DNA from: Streptomyces sp. NBC_01465
GTDB taxonomy: Bacteria > Actinomycetota > Actinomycetes > Streptomycetales > Streptomycetaceae
DNA length: 64,000 nt
NCBI RefSeq assembly: GCF_036227325.1
Contig: NZ_CP109467.1
Coordinates: forward strand, 4,464,001-4,528,000
Direction of reading: 5' to 3'
Shown here: piece by piece, positions 1 through 8,650 of the stretch
Layout of the letters: each line of letters starts with the position of its first letter
Numbering within the stretch: the first letter of the stretch is position 1
Made by a program: the position numbers and the translations under genes
Notes under the pieces: model-generated
Database searches by the model: none
The model's input: the letters and a program-made list of their open reading frames with translations, nothing else
Told to the model about the DNA's origin: nothing

Positions 1-1
1 C

Positions 2-913
2 CGTGGTGGAGAAGTGCGTACGGGCCGTCGTGCCCGGGGTGATCAGGGCAGGTGCCGCGGGGTTGCGCAGATGGGCCAGGAGCAGTTCCTCCACCGAGGG
101 CTCCTGCGTCTCCCAGGTGTCGGCGAGCGGGCCCTCGCGGCGTACGAGCGCCGTCAGGCCGCGGCCTGTGGCGCGCGACTCGATGACCGTGTGGCCGGCG
201 AGGTCGTCGAGCGTGCCCCGGCCGGTGACCAGGGAGTGCGCCGTCGTCAGGTCGTCGATGCCGCCGCCGAGCCGGACGCGGCCGCCGCCCATGAGGAGCA
301 AGTGGTCGCAGGCGTCGGCGAGTTCGGTGACGATGTGCGAGGACATCAGGACGGTCGTGCCGTGTTCGGCGGCGTCCGCCATCAGGGTGCCCATCAGCTC
401 GTGGCGGGCCAGCGGGTCCAGATCCGCCATCGGCTCGTCGAGCAGCATCAGCTCGGGCCGCTTGCCGAGGGCGAGGGCGAGCGCGACGCGGGTGCGCTGG
501 CCGCCGGAGAGGCGGCGGATCTTCTTCTTCGGGTCGAGCGAGCCCTGCTCCACGATCGAAGCGGCGTAACTCGCGTCCCAGCGTTCCTTGTTGAGCTCCG
601 CGCCCATCCGCAGCGTGTCCGCGACGGACAGCTGGGGGTGCAGCGGCTTGTCCTGGGAGAGGTACGAGACACGGTCGCGCTTCTCGCCGGGCGTCGCGCC
701 CAGCACGGCGATCGTGCCGGAGCTCTGCCGAAGGAGGCCTGCCGCTATCGCCAACAACGTTGACTTTCCAGCCCCGTTGGGGCCGACGAGCGCGCTGACG
801 CGGCCCGCGGGGAGAAGGAACGAGCAGTCGTCGAGGGCGGGCTCGGCGTGCCGGCCGTAGCGCTTGCCGAGGCCGGAGGTCTCGATGGCAGGGGTGCTGC
901 TGGTGGTGCTCAC
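2..913 (-). CDS. ABC transporter ATP-binding protein (partial, runs off the left edge)
   Basis: This is the ATPase subunit of an ABC transporter, and it energises a membrane permease that probably lies beyond the left edge. Reading the minus strand from a GTG at 913, the protein has a Walker A GPNGAGKST near residue 41, the signature LSGGQR, the Walker B LMLLDEP and an SSH switch histidine. The frame stays open to base 2, so the C-terminus is missing. The GTG overlaps the stop of the upstream GntR gene by four bases (GTGA), so the two are translationally coupled. A YtrA-type GntR followed by an ABC ATPase is a common autoregulated pair that responds to cell-envelope stress. The substrate cannot be read from the sequence. 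Confidence 0.9.
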   Translation of the reverse strand, partial: MSTTSSTPAIETSGLGKRYGRHAEPALDDCSFLLPAGRVSALVGPNGAGKSTLLAIAAGLLRQSSGTIAVLGATPGEKRDRVSYLSQDKPLHPQLSVADTLRMGAELNKERWDASYAASIVEQGSLDPKKKIRRLSGGQRTRVALALALGKRPELMLLDEPMADLDPLARHELMGTLMADAAEHGTTVLMSSHIVTELADACDHLLLMGGGRVRLGGGIDDLTTAHSLVTGRGTLDDLAGHTVIESRATGRGLTALVRREGPLADTWETQEPSVEELLLAHLRNPAAPALITPGTTARTHFSTT

Positions 914-1323
914 TGGTCACCCTTCGGGAAGATCTCGTCCAGTACGGAGCCGAACAGTGCGGCCACGTCGTCGCGCTCCAGACCGCCGGCGCGGGCGCGC
1001 CCGACCCAGTCGGTGAGCTCCGCCTTGAGCGGGGAGTCGGCCGGGGTCGCGGCGGCCGCGTTGCCGAGCGTCTTGCGTACGAAGGTGCCGAGGCCGCGGC
1101 GGGCCTCGACGAGTCCTTCGCGCTCGAGCTCGCGGTAGGCCTTGAGGACGGTGTTCGGGTTGATGGCGGTCGCTTCGACGACCTCGCGGGCTGTCGGCAG
1201 TTTGTCTCCGGGCTCCAGCAGGCCCAGGCGCAGGGCCTGCTTGGTCTGCTGGACGATCTGGAGATAGGTGGAGACGCCGCTGCGGCGGTCTATCCGGTAC
1301 TCGATGGTGCCGTGACCCCCCAT
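910..1323 (-). CDS. GntR family regulator, YtrA subfamily
   Basis: A DNA-binding repressor of 137 residues. The N-terminal 75 residues form a GntR winged helix (QTKQALRLGLLEPGDKLPTA, then the recognition region NPNTVLKAYRELEREGLVEA). The short C-terminal tail of about 50 residues is typical of the YtrA subfamily, which lacks a large ligand-binding domain. It is the first gene of an operon with the ABC ATPase that follows, with a 4-base overlap. A perfect inverted repeat lies 10 bases upstream of its start and probably serves as its own operator. The inducer is unknown; YtrA-type systems often respond to cell-wall antibiotics. Confidence 0.92.
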   Translation of the reverse strand: MGGHGTIEYRIDRRSGVSTYLQIVQQTKQALRLGLLEPGDKLPTAREVVEATAINPNTVLKAYRELEREGLVEARRGLGTFVRKTLGNAAAATPADSPLKAELTDWVGRARAGGLERDDVAALFGSVLDEIFPKGDQ

Positions 1324-1333
1324 GCCGTCATCC

Positions 1334-1361
1334 CCCTTTCACTAATTGAGTAGTGAAAGGG
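1334..1361 (-). promoter_or_regulatory. Palindromic operator upstream of the GntR gene
   Basis: A perfect inverted repeat with 11-base arms, CCCTTTCACTA and TAGTGAAAGGG, separated by 6 bases. It ends 10 bases before the GntR start codon. GntR proteins bind such dyads as dimers, so this is the probable autoregulatory operator of the GntR/ABC operon. No experiment is implied; the call rests on symmetry and position. Confidence 0.7.
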
Positions 1362-1420
1362 TGGCGTAAGGAAGGGGCGACGTCAAGCTCGTCGCCCCTC
1401 GGGTGCCCTTGGTGTGACCG

Positions 1421-2338
1421 TTATGACTCGGTTCGGTACATCAGGTCCACCTCGTGCGTGGTGAAACCGAGCCGTTCGTAGACCGTGACCGCCGCCGTGT
1501 TGTCCGCGTCGACGTACAGCATCGCGGTCGGCAGCCCCTCGGCCGCGAGATGCCGCAGCCCGGTCGCGGTCAGCGCCTTGCCGAGGCCGCCGCCCTGCGC
1601 GTCCGGGCGGATCCCCACCACGTACACCTCGCCGAGCCGCTCGGCCGAGTGCACCTTGGTCCAGTGGAAGCCGACGATCTCCCCGTCGGCCTCCCGCTCC
1701 GCGAGGAAGAACCCCTTCGGGTCGAACCACGCCTCGCCCTTCCGGTCGTCGAGGTCCCGCTGCGTGAGCGACCCCTGCTCCGGGTGGTGCGCGAAGGCGG
1801 CGGCGTTGACCGCGAGCCAGGCCGCGTCGTCCTCCCCGGTCCGGAACGTCCGTACGCGCACACCCTCCGGGTACACCGGCTCGGGAATGTCGAGCGGGGT
1901 CAACGGCCGCCGCATCTGCCGCAGTTCACGGAAGAGCGAGAGCCCCAGCGTCTGCGCGAGATGCCGCGCCGCCGAGTGCCCGCCGTGCGCCCACACCCGC
2001 AGCCGCTTCCCCGAAGCGTTCAGCAGCGCCGCCCCGAGCGCGCGCCCGTGACCGCGCCCGCGGAAGTCGGGGTGGATGACGAGCTCCGCGGCCGGGGCCT
2101 CGACGGGGTCGGTCTCCTCCAACTGCGCGTACCCGACGAGCACGTCGCCCTCGCTCAGCAGCAGATGCCGGATCCCGTCCCGCCGCCCCCCGCGCAGGGC
2201 GAGCCGCCCCTGCTCGGACACGGCCTGCTGTCCGTCGGCCCGCGCTGCGTCGGCGAGCAGCGCGAGCACGGCTTCGGCCTGGTCGGGGAGGAGGGCGTCG
2301 AGGGTGCGGACGGTGCGGGCGGAGGGGTCTGTCGTCAT
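1421..2338 (-). CDS. mshD: Mycothiol synthase (acetyl-CoA:Cys-GlcN-Ins acetyltransferase)
   Basis: Catalyses the last step of mycothiol synthesis, transfer of acetyl from acetyl-CoA to the cysteinyl amine of Cys-GlcN-Ins, in the cytoplasm. The 305 residues form two GNAT domains in tandem: an N-terminal one with VIHPDFRGRGHGRALGAAL near residue 90, and an active C-terminal one with VYVVGIRPDAQGGGLGKAL and a closing YERLGF motif near residue 290. Length and the double-GNAT layout match MshD of other actinobacteria (about 300 residues). It is monocistronic, on the same strand as its neighbours. Mycothiol is the main low-molecular thiol of actinomycetes, so the gene also marks the lineage. Confidence 0.93.
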   Translation of the reverse strand: MTTDPSARTVRTLDALLPDQAEAVLALLADAARADGQQAVSEQGRLALRGGRRDGIRHLLLSEGDVLVGYAQLEETDPVEAPAAELVIHPDFRGRGHGRALGAALLNASGKRLRVWAHGGHSAARHLAQTLGLSLFRELRQMRRPLTPLDIPEPVYPEGVRVRTFRTGEDDAAWLAVNAAAFAHHPEQGSLTQRDLDDRKGEAWFDPKGFFLAEREADGEIVGFHWTKVHSAERLGEVYVVGIRPDAQGGGLGKALTATGLRHLAAEGLPTAMLYVDADNTAAVTVYERLGFTTHEVDLMYRTES

Positions 2339-2389
2339 GGGTACGAGCGTACGGCGGGCCCGTCGGCCGTGGCTGCCCTCTGCCAGGAG

Positions 2390-4549
2390 TCAGGAGCTGG
2401 TGAGGACGACCAGCTGCCGGGTCGCCCTGGTCATGGCGACGTAGCGGTCGACGGCCCCCTCGATCCCCTCCCCGAAGGTCTCCGGATCGACAAGGACGAC
2501 CAGATCGAACTCGAGCCCCTTCGACAGCTCCGGGGTCAGCGACCGTACGCGCGAGGCCGCCTCGAACGACGGGTCGCCGATGACACAGGCGGTGCCCTCC
2601 CCGTGCGCGGAGAGCCAGCCGTCGAGAACCGATTCCAGTTCCCCGACAGCCCCATGCACCACAGGGATCCCACTGCTGCGGATGGAACTCGGCACATTGG
2701 CGTCCGGCAGCACGGCCCGGATGACCGGCTCGGCCTCCTTCATGACCTCTTCCGGGGTGCGGTAATTGACGTTCAGGGACGCCACGTTGATCCGGTCGAG
2801 CCCGACCCGCTCCAGCCGCTCCTCCCACGACTCGGTGAACCCGTGCCTGGCCTGGGCGCGGTCCCCGACGATCGTGAAGCTCCGCGACGGGCAGCGCAGC
2901 AGCAGCATCTGCCACTCCGCGTCGGTCAGTTCCTGCGCCTCGTCGATCACCACATGCGCGAACGGCCCCGCCAGCAGATCGGGTTCGGCGCCGGCAAGAC
3001 CGCTCTCGTCGATCAAGGAATCCTGCAGGTCCCGCCCGTGGAGCATCCCCATCGCGCCTTCGCTCTCGTCGATCTCGACGTTCTGCAGGAGGCTGTCGAT
3101 GGACTCGGCCCGGCGCGCACGCTCGGCGGCGACGGCGGCCTCGTTGCGACGCTTGCGCCGCGATGCCTCCGGGTCGCCGAGCCGCTGGCGCGCGGCGTCG
3201 AGGATCGGCAGGTCGGAGACCGTCCAGGCCTGAGGGTCCGTGCGCTGCAGCTTCTTTACGTCGTCGGGCGCGAGCCACGGAGCGCACATCCGCAGGTACG
3301 CGGGGACGGTCCACAGATCGCCTACGAGATCGGCGGCTTCGAGCAGCGGCCAGGCGCGGTAGAAGGTGGTGACGAGCTCCCTGTCCTGCTGCAGCGACCT
3401 GCGGAAGAGCTCGGGCGAGACGTCCTCGCCGTCGTACTTGTCCATCAGGATGGCGACCAGCTCGTCCCAGATCAGCTCGCGCGCCTCGTTGTGCGGAGTC
3501 CCGGTCTCCGCCGCCGCGAACGCCTCGGCCCAGTCGTCGGCGCTGAGCCGGATGTCGGCCCAGGCGGTGGTGACGGTCATGCCCTTGGTGGGCGCCTCCT
3601 CGTACATCTTCACGGCCGGTTCGACGGCCCCGACCATGTCCGCGGACGCCTTCAGCCGGGCGACTTCGGGGTCGGTCTCGACGGCGGCGGTGGCGCCCTC
3701 CGTGACCAGATCGCGCAGGGTGCAGGTCTGCACGCCCTCCTCGCCGAGGCTGGGGAGGACGTCGGCGACGTACCCCAGATAGGGCTGGTGCGGACCGACG
3801 AACAGGACGCCGCCGCGCCGGTGTCCGAGGCGCGGGTCCGAGTACAGGAGGTAGGCGGACCGGTGCAGGGCGACGACGGTCTTTCCCGTACCGGGACCGC
3901 CGTCGACGATCAGAGCGCCGCGCGATCCCGCGCGGATGATGGCGTCCTGGTCGGCCTGGATGGTGCCGAGCACGTCGCGCATCCGGGTCGAACGGTTGCT
4001 GCCGAGACTGGCGATGAACGCGGACTGGTCGTCGAGCGCGGCATGCCCGGCGAACGCGTCCGCGGTGAACACCTCGTCCCAGTAGTCGCTGATCCGGCCC
4101 CGGGTCCACCGGTACCTGCGACGGCTGGCCAGCCCCATCGGATTGCCGTGGGTGGCGCCGAAGAACGGCTCGGCGGCGGGGGAGCGCCAGTCGATGAGCA
4201 GCCGGCGCCCGGAGCTGTCCTTGAGGCCGAGCCGCCCGATGTAGACGGGCTCGGCGTCGTCGCCGGTACCGACCATGTGCCCGAGGCAGAGGTCGAGCCC
4301 GAAGCGGCGCAGGGCGCGGAGGCGGGCGGTCAGCCGGTAGACCTCGGCGTCCCGGTCCATGGCGTCCCGGCCCTTGCCGCCGGGCGCCCTGAGCTGGGCG
4401 TCGAGGCGCTCGGAGAGTTCGGCGATCGACTGCTCGAGGCACTCCGCGATGGCGGCGAAGTGCTTCTCGTCTCCGGCGATCAGCGTGGGGTCGGCCTTGG
4501 AGGAGAGGCGGTCGGGAAGGTCGAATGCGCTGGCGGTCAGGGGGTCCAT
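2390..4549 (-). CDS. helR: HelR-type RNA polymerase-recycling ATPase (rifamycin target protection)
   Basis: A UvrD/Rep-like superfamily 1 ATPase of 719 residues in the HelD group, which binds RNA polymerase rather than unwinding DNA. HelR members displace rifamycins from RNA polymerase. Visible motifs are Walker A GGPGTGKT near residue 216, Walker B HVVIDEAQE near 533, a motif III region FTIVGDRAQ and NYRTPEE; the N-terminal 100 residues are coil-rich (AIAECLEQSIAELSERL). I chose the ATG at 4549, preceded by a GGAG at good spacing. The 86 codons further upstream would read through the RAE palindrome and are not coding. The RAE and a TATAGC -10-like element lie about 70-100 bases upstream. A general HelD without a drug role is the main alternative; the RAE argues for HelR. 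Confidence 0.85.
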   Translation of the reverse strand: MDPLTASAFDLPDRLSSKADPTLIAGDEKHFAAIAECLEQSIAELSERLDAQLRAPGGKGRDAMDRDAEVYRLTARLRALRRFGLDLCLGHMVGTGDDAEPVYIGRLGLKDSSGRRLLIDWRSPAAEPFFGATHGNPMGLASRRRYRWTRGRISDYWDEVFTADAFAGHAALDDQSAFIASLGSNRSTRMRDVLGTIQADQDAIIRAGSRGALIVDGGPGTGKTVVALHRSAYLLYSDPRLGHRRGGVLFVGPHQPYLGYVADVLPSLGEEGVQTCTLRDLVTEGATAAVETDPEVARLKASADMVGAVEPAVKMYEEAPTKGMTVTTAWADIRLSADDWAEAFAAAETGTPHNEARELIWDELVAILMDKYDGEDVSPELFRRSLQQDRELVTTFYRAWPLLEAADLVGDLWTVPAYLRMCAPWLAPDDVKKLQRTDPQAWTVSDLPILDAARQRLGDPEASRRKRRNEAAVAAERARRAESIDSLLQNVEIDESEGAMGMLHGRDLQDSLIDESGLAGAEPDLLAGPFAHVVIDEAQELTDAEWQMLLLRCPSRSFTIVGDRAQARHGFTESWEERLERVGLDRINVASLNVNYRTPEEVMKEAEPVIRAVLPDANVPSSIRSSGIPVVHGAVGELESVLDGWLSAHGEGTACVIGDPSFEAASRVRSLTPELSKGLEFDLVVLVDPETFGEGIEGAVDRYVAMTRATRQLVVLTSS

Positions 4550-4614
4550 GCAGTGATCTCCGATCTGAGACCGTCCGGCGGGAACGGGCCTCGGCCAGAG
4601 ATTGTGCGGTACAT

Positions 4615-4639
4615 GGGGGGCCTTGCGGCAAGGCCCCCC
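4615..4639 (-). promoter_or_regulatory. Rifamycin-associated element (RAE) of helR
   Basis: A perfect 25-base palindrome with 12-base arms around one central base. The core is CCTTGCGGCAAGG, flanked by runs of G and C. The published RAE consensus, as I recall it, is a 19-base inverted repeat with the same TTGCGGCAA centre, found upstream of rifamycin-inactivating genes in actinomycetes. It sits between a TATAGC box and the helR start, centred 17 bases downstream of TATAGC, so the transcript would begin inside its left arm. The same core occurs once more in this window, upstream of rox. Confidence 0.88.
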
Positions 4640-4643
4640 ACCA

Positions 4644-4661
4644 GCTATAACTTGAGAGTGG
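4644..4661 (-). promoter_or_regulatory. Conserved 18-base block with TATAGC -10-like element upstream of the helR RAE
   Basis: Read on the minus strand the block is CCACTCTCAAGTTATAGC. It matches the rox upstream block (61976-61993) at 16 of 18 positions and lies at exactly the same distance from the palindrome centre. TATAGC is a plausible -10 hexamer. No convincing -35 is seen 16-18 bases upstream; the hairpin arm occupies that region instead. Confidence 0.65.
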
Positions 4662-4694
4662 CAAGAGGTGGGTTTCACCCTCTGCCACTTTTTT
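4657..4694 (+). terminator. Hairpin plus T-tract facing away from helR
   Basis: Read on the plus strand, AGTGGCA pairs with TGCCACT, with an inner GAGG/CCCTC segment, followed by six T. This is a classical intrinsic terminator pointing antisense to helR. Both flanking genes are on the minus strand, so it does not end any plus-strand gene. It may insulate the helR promoter or, read on the minus strand, help end the upstream nuclease gene. A hairpin with the same AACAAAAAAG flank occurs upstream of rox. Confidence 0.65.
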
Positions 4695-4704
4695 GTTGCC
4701 TTGG

Positions 4705-5775
4705 TCAGGGAGCGCCCGTCTGCGCCCGCAGTACGTCGTCCGCGACCCGCGCCAGATCCTCCGCACTGGGCAGCGCCTTCTGTGCCTCGGCGTCGACACC
4801 GGTCCACGTCGCCACGGCCATGGGGCTGCCGCTGCGGGCGAGCGCGTACTCGGCGACGGCGGGGTCATGGTTGGCGGCGACCAGGAGGCCGATGGTCGGG
4901 CCGTGGCGCTCGGGGTTCCGGATCAGGTCGTCCGCCACAGCCAGATAGAAGTTGAGCTTGCCGAAGTGCTCGGGTTCGGCGCGGCCGGTCTTCAGCTCGA
5001 TGACCACGAAGCGATCGAGCTTGTAATGGTAGAAGAGCAGGTCGAGCCGGAAGTCGGACTCGCCCACGCGGAGCGGGAACTGCCTCCCGACAAAGGCGAA
5101 GCCGACGCCGAGTTCGGTCAGGAACAGGACTACTCGTTCGACGAGTGCATCCTCGAGACTGCGCTCGGGGGCCTGGTTGTCGAGGCCGGTGAAGTCCAGG
5201 TTGTACGGACTCTTGACCATGGCCTGGAGCGCGTCGGAGTCCTCGGGGGCGGTGGCGGCGAAGTTGCTGAGGGCGGAGCCTTCGCGCTCGTGCAGCCGGC
5301 TCTGGATCTGGAACTCCAGCACGTTGCGGGACCAGCCGTGCTGGACGGCGCGCTCGGCGTAGAAGTCCCGCTCGGGCTGGGCCTTGCAGTGGCCCATGAG
5401 GACGATGATGTGGCCCCACGGCAATTGTCCAACAGGCTGTTGGACAAACTGTTCGGGCCATGTTCGAGCCATCTGCTGCATGTAGTGGAGGTTGCTGCGG
5501 CTGAATCCTCGCTGGCCGGGGAACTCGGTGCGCAGCTCAGTGGCGATGCGGTTGATGACCTTGCTGCCCCAGTGCTCTTCTCCCTGCTTCTCGAGGATCG
5601 TCCGCCCGATCTCCCGGTACATCCGGATCATCTCGGTGTTGACCTTGAGCTGTGCGCGGACATGCGCACCGCGCACGATCGACTTCAGGTCGTCGATCAT
5701 GTCGAAGAAGCCCGACGGCAGTTCGGAGGACTGCGCGGGCAGGGAAACAGAGTTGGCCGTGATCTCGTCGCTCAT
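4705..5775 (-). CDS. YhcG-type PDDEXK nuclease domain protein (DUF1016)
   Basis: A cytoplasmic protein of 356 residues in two parts. The N-terminal half (about residues 15-190) is the DUF1016 N domain with YREIGRTILEKQ and a helix-turn-helix-like stretch. The C-terminal half is a PD-(D/E)xK nuclease fold with DFRLDLLFYHYKLDRFVVIELKTG near residue 245, which provides the D...ExK catalytic set. The ATG at 5775 is preferred; the longer frame adds 61 residues of atypical composition. The family is widespread and often sits in defence or restriction contexts, but its biological role is unsettled. Nothing next to it shows a partner methylase or toxin. It is separated from helR by the hairpin at 4657-4694. 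Confidence 0.85.
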   Translation of the reverse strand: MSDEITANSVSLPAQSSELPSGFFDMIDDLKSIVRGAHVRAQLKVNTEMIRMYREIGRTILEKQGEEHWGSKVINRIATELRTEFPGQRGFSRSNLHYMQQMARTWPEQFVQQPVGQLPWGHIIVLMGHCKAQPERDFYAERAVQHGWSRNVLEFQIQSRLHEREGSALSNFAATAPEDSDALQAMVKSPYNLDFTGLDNQAPERSLEDALVERVVLFLTELGVGFAFVGRQFPLRVGESDFRLDLLFYHYKLDRFVVIELKTGRAEPEHFGKLNFYLAVADDLIRNPERHGPTIGLLVAANHDPAVAEYALARSGSPMAVATWTGVDAEAQKALPSAEDLARVADDVLRAQTGAP

Positions 5776-5979
5776 GCGCACAGGCTTGCGTCGACCGTCT
5801 GTGCAGTGACGTTCATGCGATGAAAGCTCATCCGTGAGGGTGATCGTCCGTAACTTCTTCCGGGGTCGGTCAATGGCAACCAGCTCGTAACCCGTCACCC
5901 CCTGTTGCTCTACGCGCGTTGACCTTAGGCTGCGCGTCACAGTCACCACACAGGCCACGCTGAAATCACAAGGGGAGAG

Positions 5980-7797
5980 ATGTCAGCGACACCTCACAGC
6001 AACCGTGCGGCCCGGCGCGTTCTCGCCGCTGCCGCAGGGCTCGCCACCGTCGGGGCGCTCGTTGCGGCCATGCCCGCGAGTGCCGATGGGCGGGGGCACG
6101 GGCATGGGCACACGCCCTCGCGCACCGTCGACGTACAGCTGCTGTCCTTCAACGACCTGCACGGGAACCTGGAGCCGCCGGCCGGTTCCGCCGGGAACGT
6201 CACCGAGACGCAGGCCGACGGGACCACCAAGTCCGTTCCGGCCGGAGGCGCGGAGTACCTCGCTACCTCCCTGCGGACTGCCCGCCAGGGGCACCCGTAC
6301 TCGATCACTGCCGCCGGCGGCGACATGATCGGGGCTAGTCCGCTCCTCTCGGGGCTCTTCCACGACGAGCCGACCATCGAGGCGCTCAACAAGATCAAGC
6401 TTGATGTCACCACCGTCGGCAACCATGAATTCGACGAAGGCGCCGTCGAGTTGGCTCGTATGCAGAACGGTGGGTGTCATCCCACCGAGGGCTGTTACGA
6501 GGCCGGGAAGAAGTTCGAGGGCGCCGACTTCCCCTACCTCGCGGCCAATGTGACCAGCGAGAAGACCGGGAAGCCGATCCTCAAGCCGTACACGGTGTGG
6601 AAGAAGAACGGCGTCAAGATCGGGTTCATCGGTGTGACGCTGGAGGGGACTCCCAACATCGTCACCGCCAATGGCGTCAAGGGGCTCAAGTTCCACGACG
6701 AGATCGAGACCGTCAACAAGTACGCCAAGGAGCTCGATCGGCAGGGCGTGAAGTCCATCGTCGCGCTCATCCATGAGGGCGGGTCGCCGGCCTCCTCCTC
6801 GTACAACTACGGGTGCGACTCGCCGGGTGCCGGCGACGGCATCTCCGGGCCCATCGTCGACATCGCCAAGGGCATCTCGCCGAAGGTCGACGCGCTCGTC
6901 ACCGGCCACACCCACCAGGCCTACGTCTGCACCATCCCCGACCCGGCCGGCAACCCGCGCCTGGTCACGTCGGCCGCTTCGTACGGGAAGCTCTACACGG
7001 ACACCACCCTGACGTACGACCGGCGGACCAAGGACATCGTCCGGACCGCCGTGAAGTCGCCGGTCTCCGGCAACCACATCGTCAGCCGTGACCAGGCCAA
7101 GGCGTCCGACATCAGTCAACTCATCGCGCGCTGGAGTGCGTTGGCCGCTCCGATCGCCAATCGGCCGCAGGGGTACATCGCCGCCGACATCAACGGGCGC
7201 GGGGCCACGGCGTACGAGAAGCCTCTCGGGGATCTGATTGCCGATGCGCAGTTGGCCGGGCTCTCGCCCGCCGACAAGGGTGGCGCGCAGATCGCCTTCA
7301 TGAACCCGGGCGGCATCCGGTCCGATCTTGTCTACAAGGCGAGTGGGACCGAGGGCGACGGGGTCGTGACCTACGGGGAGGCCTTCACCGTCCAGCCGTT
7401 CACCAACATGATGAATGTGGTGGATCTGACCGGTGCGCAGGTCGTCAGCGCGCTGCAGCAGCAGGTCAGCGGGTCCAACGAGGCCTCGCCGAAGATCCTG
7501 CAGAGCTCCAAGGGGCTTACGTACACGCTCGACATGACGAAGGCGGGTGCTGCTCGGGTCGTCACCGACTCGATCAAGCTGGACGGGGTCGCGATCGACC
7601 CGGCCAAGACGTACCGCGTCGCGATGAACGAGTTCCTCGCGGGTGGCGGTGACGGGTTCGCCGCGCTGGGTCAGGGGACGAACAAGCTGGTCGGCGCGTC
7701 CGACCTGGACGTCTTCAACGCCTACCTGGCGGCCAACTCCTCGGCGTCCGCGCCGATTGCGCCGCCGGCTACCGACCGGATCACGGTCATTCAGTAG
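5980..7797 (+). CDS. Secreted 5'-nucleotidase / UDP-sugar hydrolase family phosphoesterase
   Basis: Hydrolyses nucleotides outside the cell to release nucleoside and phosphate. The protein has 605 residues. Residues 1-36 are a signal peptide (an RRVLAAAAGLA core and an A-S-A cleavage region), followed by a short GHGHGH metal-binding-like stretch. The metallophosphoesterase domain shows SFNDLHGNLEP, GGDMIGASP, VGNHEFDEG and GHTHQAY, which supply the two-metal site. The C-terminal nucleotidase domain has NPGGIRSD and GDGFAALG. A GGGGAGAG ribosome site precedes the ATG. The orthologue in S. coelicolor is, from memory, a phosphate-regulated gene, but I could not assign convincing PHO boxes here. 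It is convergent with the next gene. Confidence 0.93.
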   Translation: MSATPHSNRAARRVLAAAAGLATVGALVAAMPASADGRGHGHGHTPSRTVDVQLLSFNDLHGNLEPPAGSAGNVTETQADGTTKSVPAGGAEYLATSLRTARQGHPYSITAAGGDMIGASPLLSGLFHDEPTIEALNKIKLDVTTVGNHEFDEGAVELARMQNGGCHPTEGCYEAGKKFEGADFPYLAANVTSEKTGKPILKPYTVWKKNGVKIGFIGVTLEGTPNIVTANGVKGLKFHDEIETVNKYAKELDRQGVKSIVALIHEGGSPASSSYNYGCDSPGAGDGISGPIVDIAKGISPKVDALVTGHTHQAYVCTIPDPAGNPRLVTSAASYGKLYTDTTLTYDRRTKDIVRTAVKSPVSGNHIVSRDQAKASDISQLIARWSALAAPIANRPQGYIAADINGRGATAYEKPLGDLIADAQLAGLSPADKGGAQIAFMNPGGIRSDLVYKASGTEGDGVVTYGEAFTVQPFTNMMNVVDLTGAQVVSALQQQVSGSNEASPKILQSSKGLTYTLDMTKAGAARVVTDSIKLDGVAIDPAKTYRVAMNEFLAGGGDGFAALGQGTNKLVGASDLDVFNAYLAANSSASAPIAPPATDRITVIQ

Positions 7798-7813
7798 GCG
7801 CTTGTACGGGGGT

Positions 7814-7845
7814 GGGGGCGGTGGGCCTGGTGGCCTGCCGCCCCC
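7814..7845. terminator. Hairpin between convergent genes
   Basis: GGGGGCGG pairs with CCGCCCCC around a 16-base loop that itself contains short GGCC repeats, and TTCGGGG follows. It lies between the 3' ends of the nucleotidase gene and the convergent hydrolase gene, and could act in both directions. Confidence 0.6.
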
Positions 7846-7854
7846 TTCGGGGTT

Positions 7855-8640
7855 TCAGAGGGTCGCGAGGAAGTTCCGTACCGCAGTGGTGAATCCCTTC
7901 GGGTCCTGGGTGTGGGCGAAGTGGTCGCCTTCGAGTTCGACCATGGTGGTGTTCGGGCGGCGGTCTGTTGTCTCCTTGGCCAGTTCGGGTGTGAAGACCT
8001 GGCTCTTCGTGCCGTGGATGAAGAGCGCGGGGCAGGTGGAGCCCGTCCAGTCCGCCCAGTGGTCGCCGTGCACGAGGGTCTCGGAGTCGATCGTGTCCTG
8101 CGGGTGGAAGGGGAGGCGCCAGCCGCCGTCGGGGGTGGGGCGCAGCGCGGGGGCGATCATCGGGCCGATGGGGCCTGTTGCGGCGATCAGTTCTTCGCGG
8201 GTGGCTGCCGTGTAGGGGAAGCCCGCGACGAAGGCGAGGCCGCTGGGGCCCTCGGGGAGTGCGGGAGGTCCCTCGACGTTGATGATCGCCGAGACCAAGT
8301 CGGGGTGGTGGGAGGCGAGTTGATAGGCGTTGATGCCGCCGAGGGAGTGGCCGAGTACGACTGCTGATTTCAGGTTCAGGTGCGCGAGGAGCGCGACCAG
8401 GTCGTCGATGTAGCCCTGCCTGGAGTACTCGGACGCGCGGTCGGAGTCGCCGTGGCCGCGCTGGTCGGGGGCGATCACCCGCCATTCGTCGCCCAGTTCG
8501 GCGGCGAGTGCGGTGAAGGCGGCGCCTTCGGAGAGGTGGCCGTGGAGGACGAGGAGGGGGCGGGCGGTGGCCGGGCCGGACTCGAGGTAGGAGAGGCGGC
8601 GGCCGTCAAGGGTCAGTTCGTTGCGCGTCGTTGAGGTCAT
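7855..8640 (-). CDS. Alpha/beta hydrolase
   Basis: A cytoplasmic serine hydrolase of 261 residues with unknown substrate. The nucleophile elbow is GHSLGG near residue 98, an oxyanion-region LHGHLSEG lies near residue 33, and the acid-histidine end is seen in FIHGTKSQVF and GDHFAHTQDP. I chose the ATG at 8640; the frame extends 12 codons upstream through the repeat-bearing promoter region. It stands alone between a convergent nucleotidase gene and a sensor kinase gene. Two related repeats in its promoter suggest control by a dimeric repressor not encoded next door. Confidence 0.85.
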   Translation of the reverse strand: MTSTTRNELTLDGRRLSYLESGPATARPLLVLHGHLSEGAAFTALAAELGDEWRVIAPDQRGHGDSDRASEYSRQGYIDDLVALLAHLNLKSAVVLGHSLGGINAYQLASHHPDLVSAIINVEGPPALPEGPSGLAFVAGFPYTAATREELIAATGPIGPMIAPALRPTPDGGWRLPFHPQDTIDSETLVHGDHWADWTGSTCPALFIHGTKSQVFTPELAKETTDRRPNTTMVELEGDHFAHTQDPKGFTTAVRNFLATL

Positions 8641-8650
8641 GGCATGACTG

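Noticed and set aside
4600..4640. The RAE palindrome as an ordinary terminator
   Set aside because: It lacks a T-tract, has a one-base centre that would form a poor loop, sits just downstream of a TATAGC box, and its core recurs exactly at rox.
1454..4948. Very long plus-strand open frame opposite mshD and helR
   Set aside because: It is an antisense shadow created by high third-position GC. The minus-strand genes have clear domains, while the frame has low-complexity Arg/Pro/Gly composition and no known motif.
5800..5979. PHO boxes for the 5'-nucleotidase
   Set aside because: GTAACCC/GTCACCC-like pieces occur, but not as clean 11-base repeats. I cannot separate them from background.
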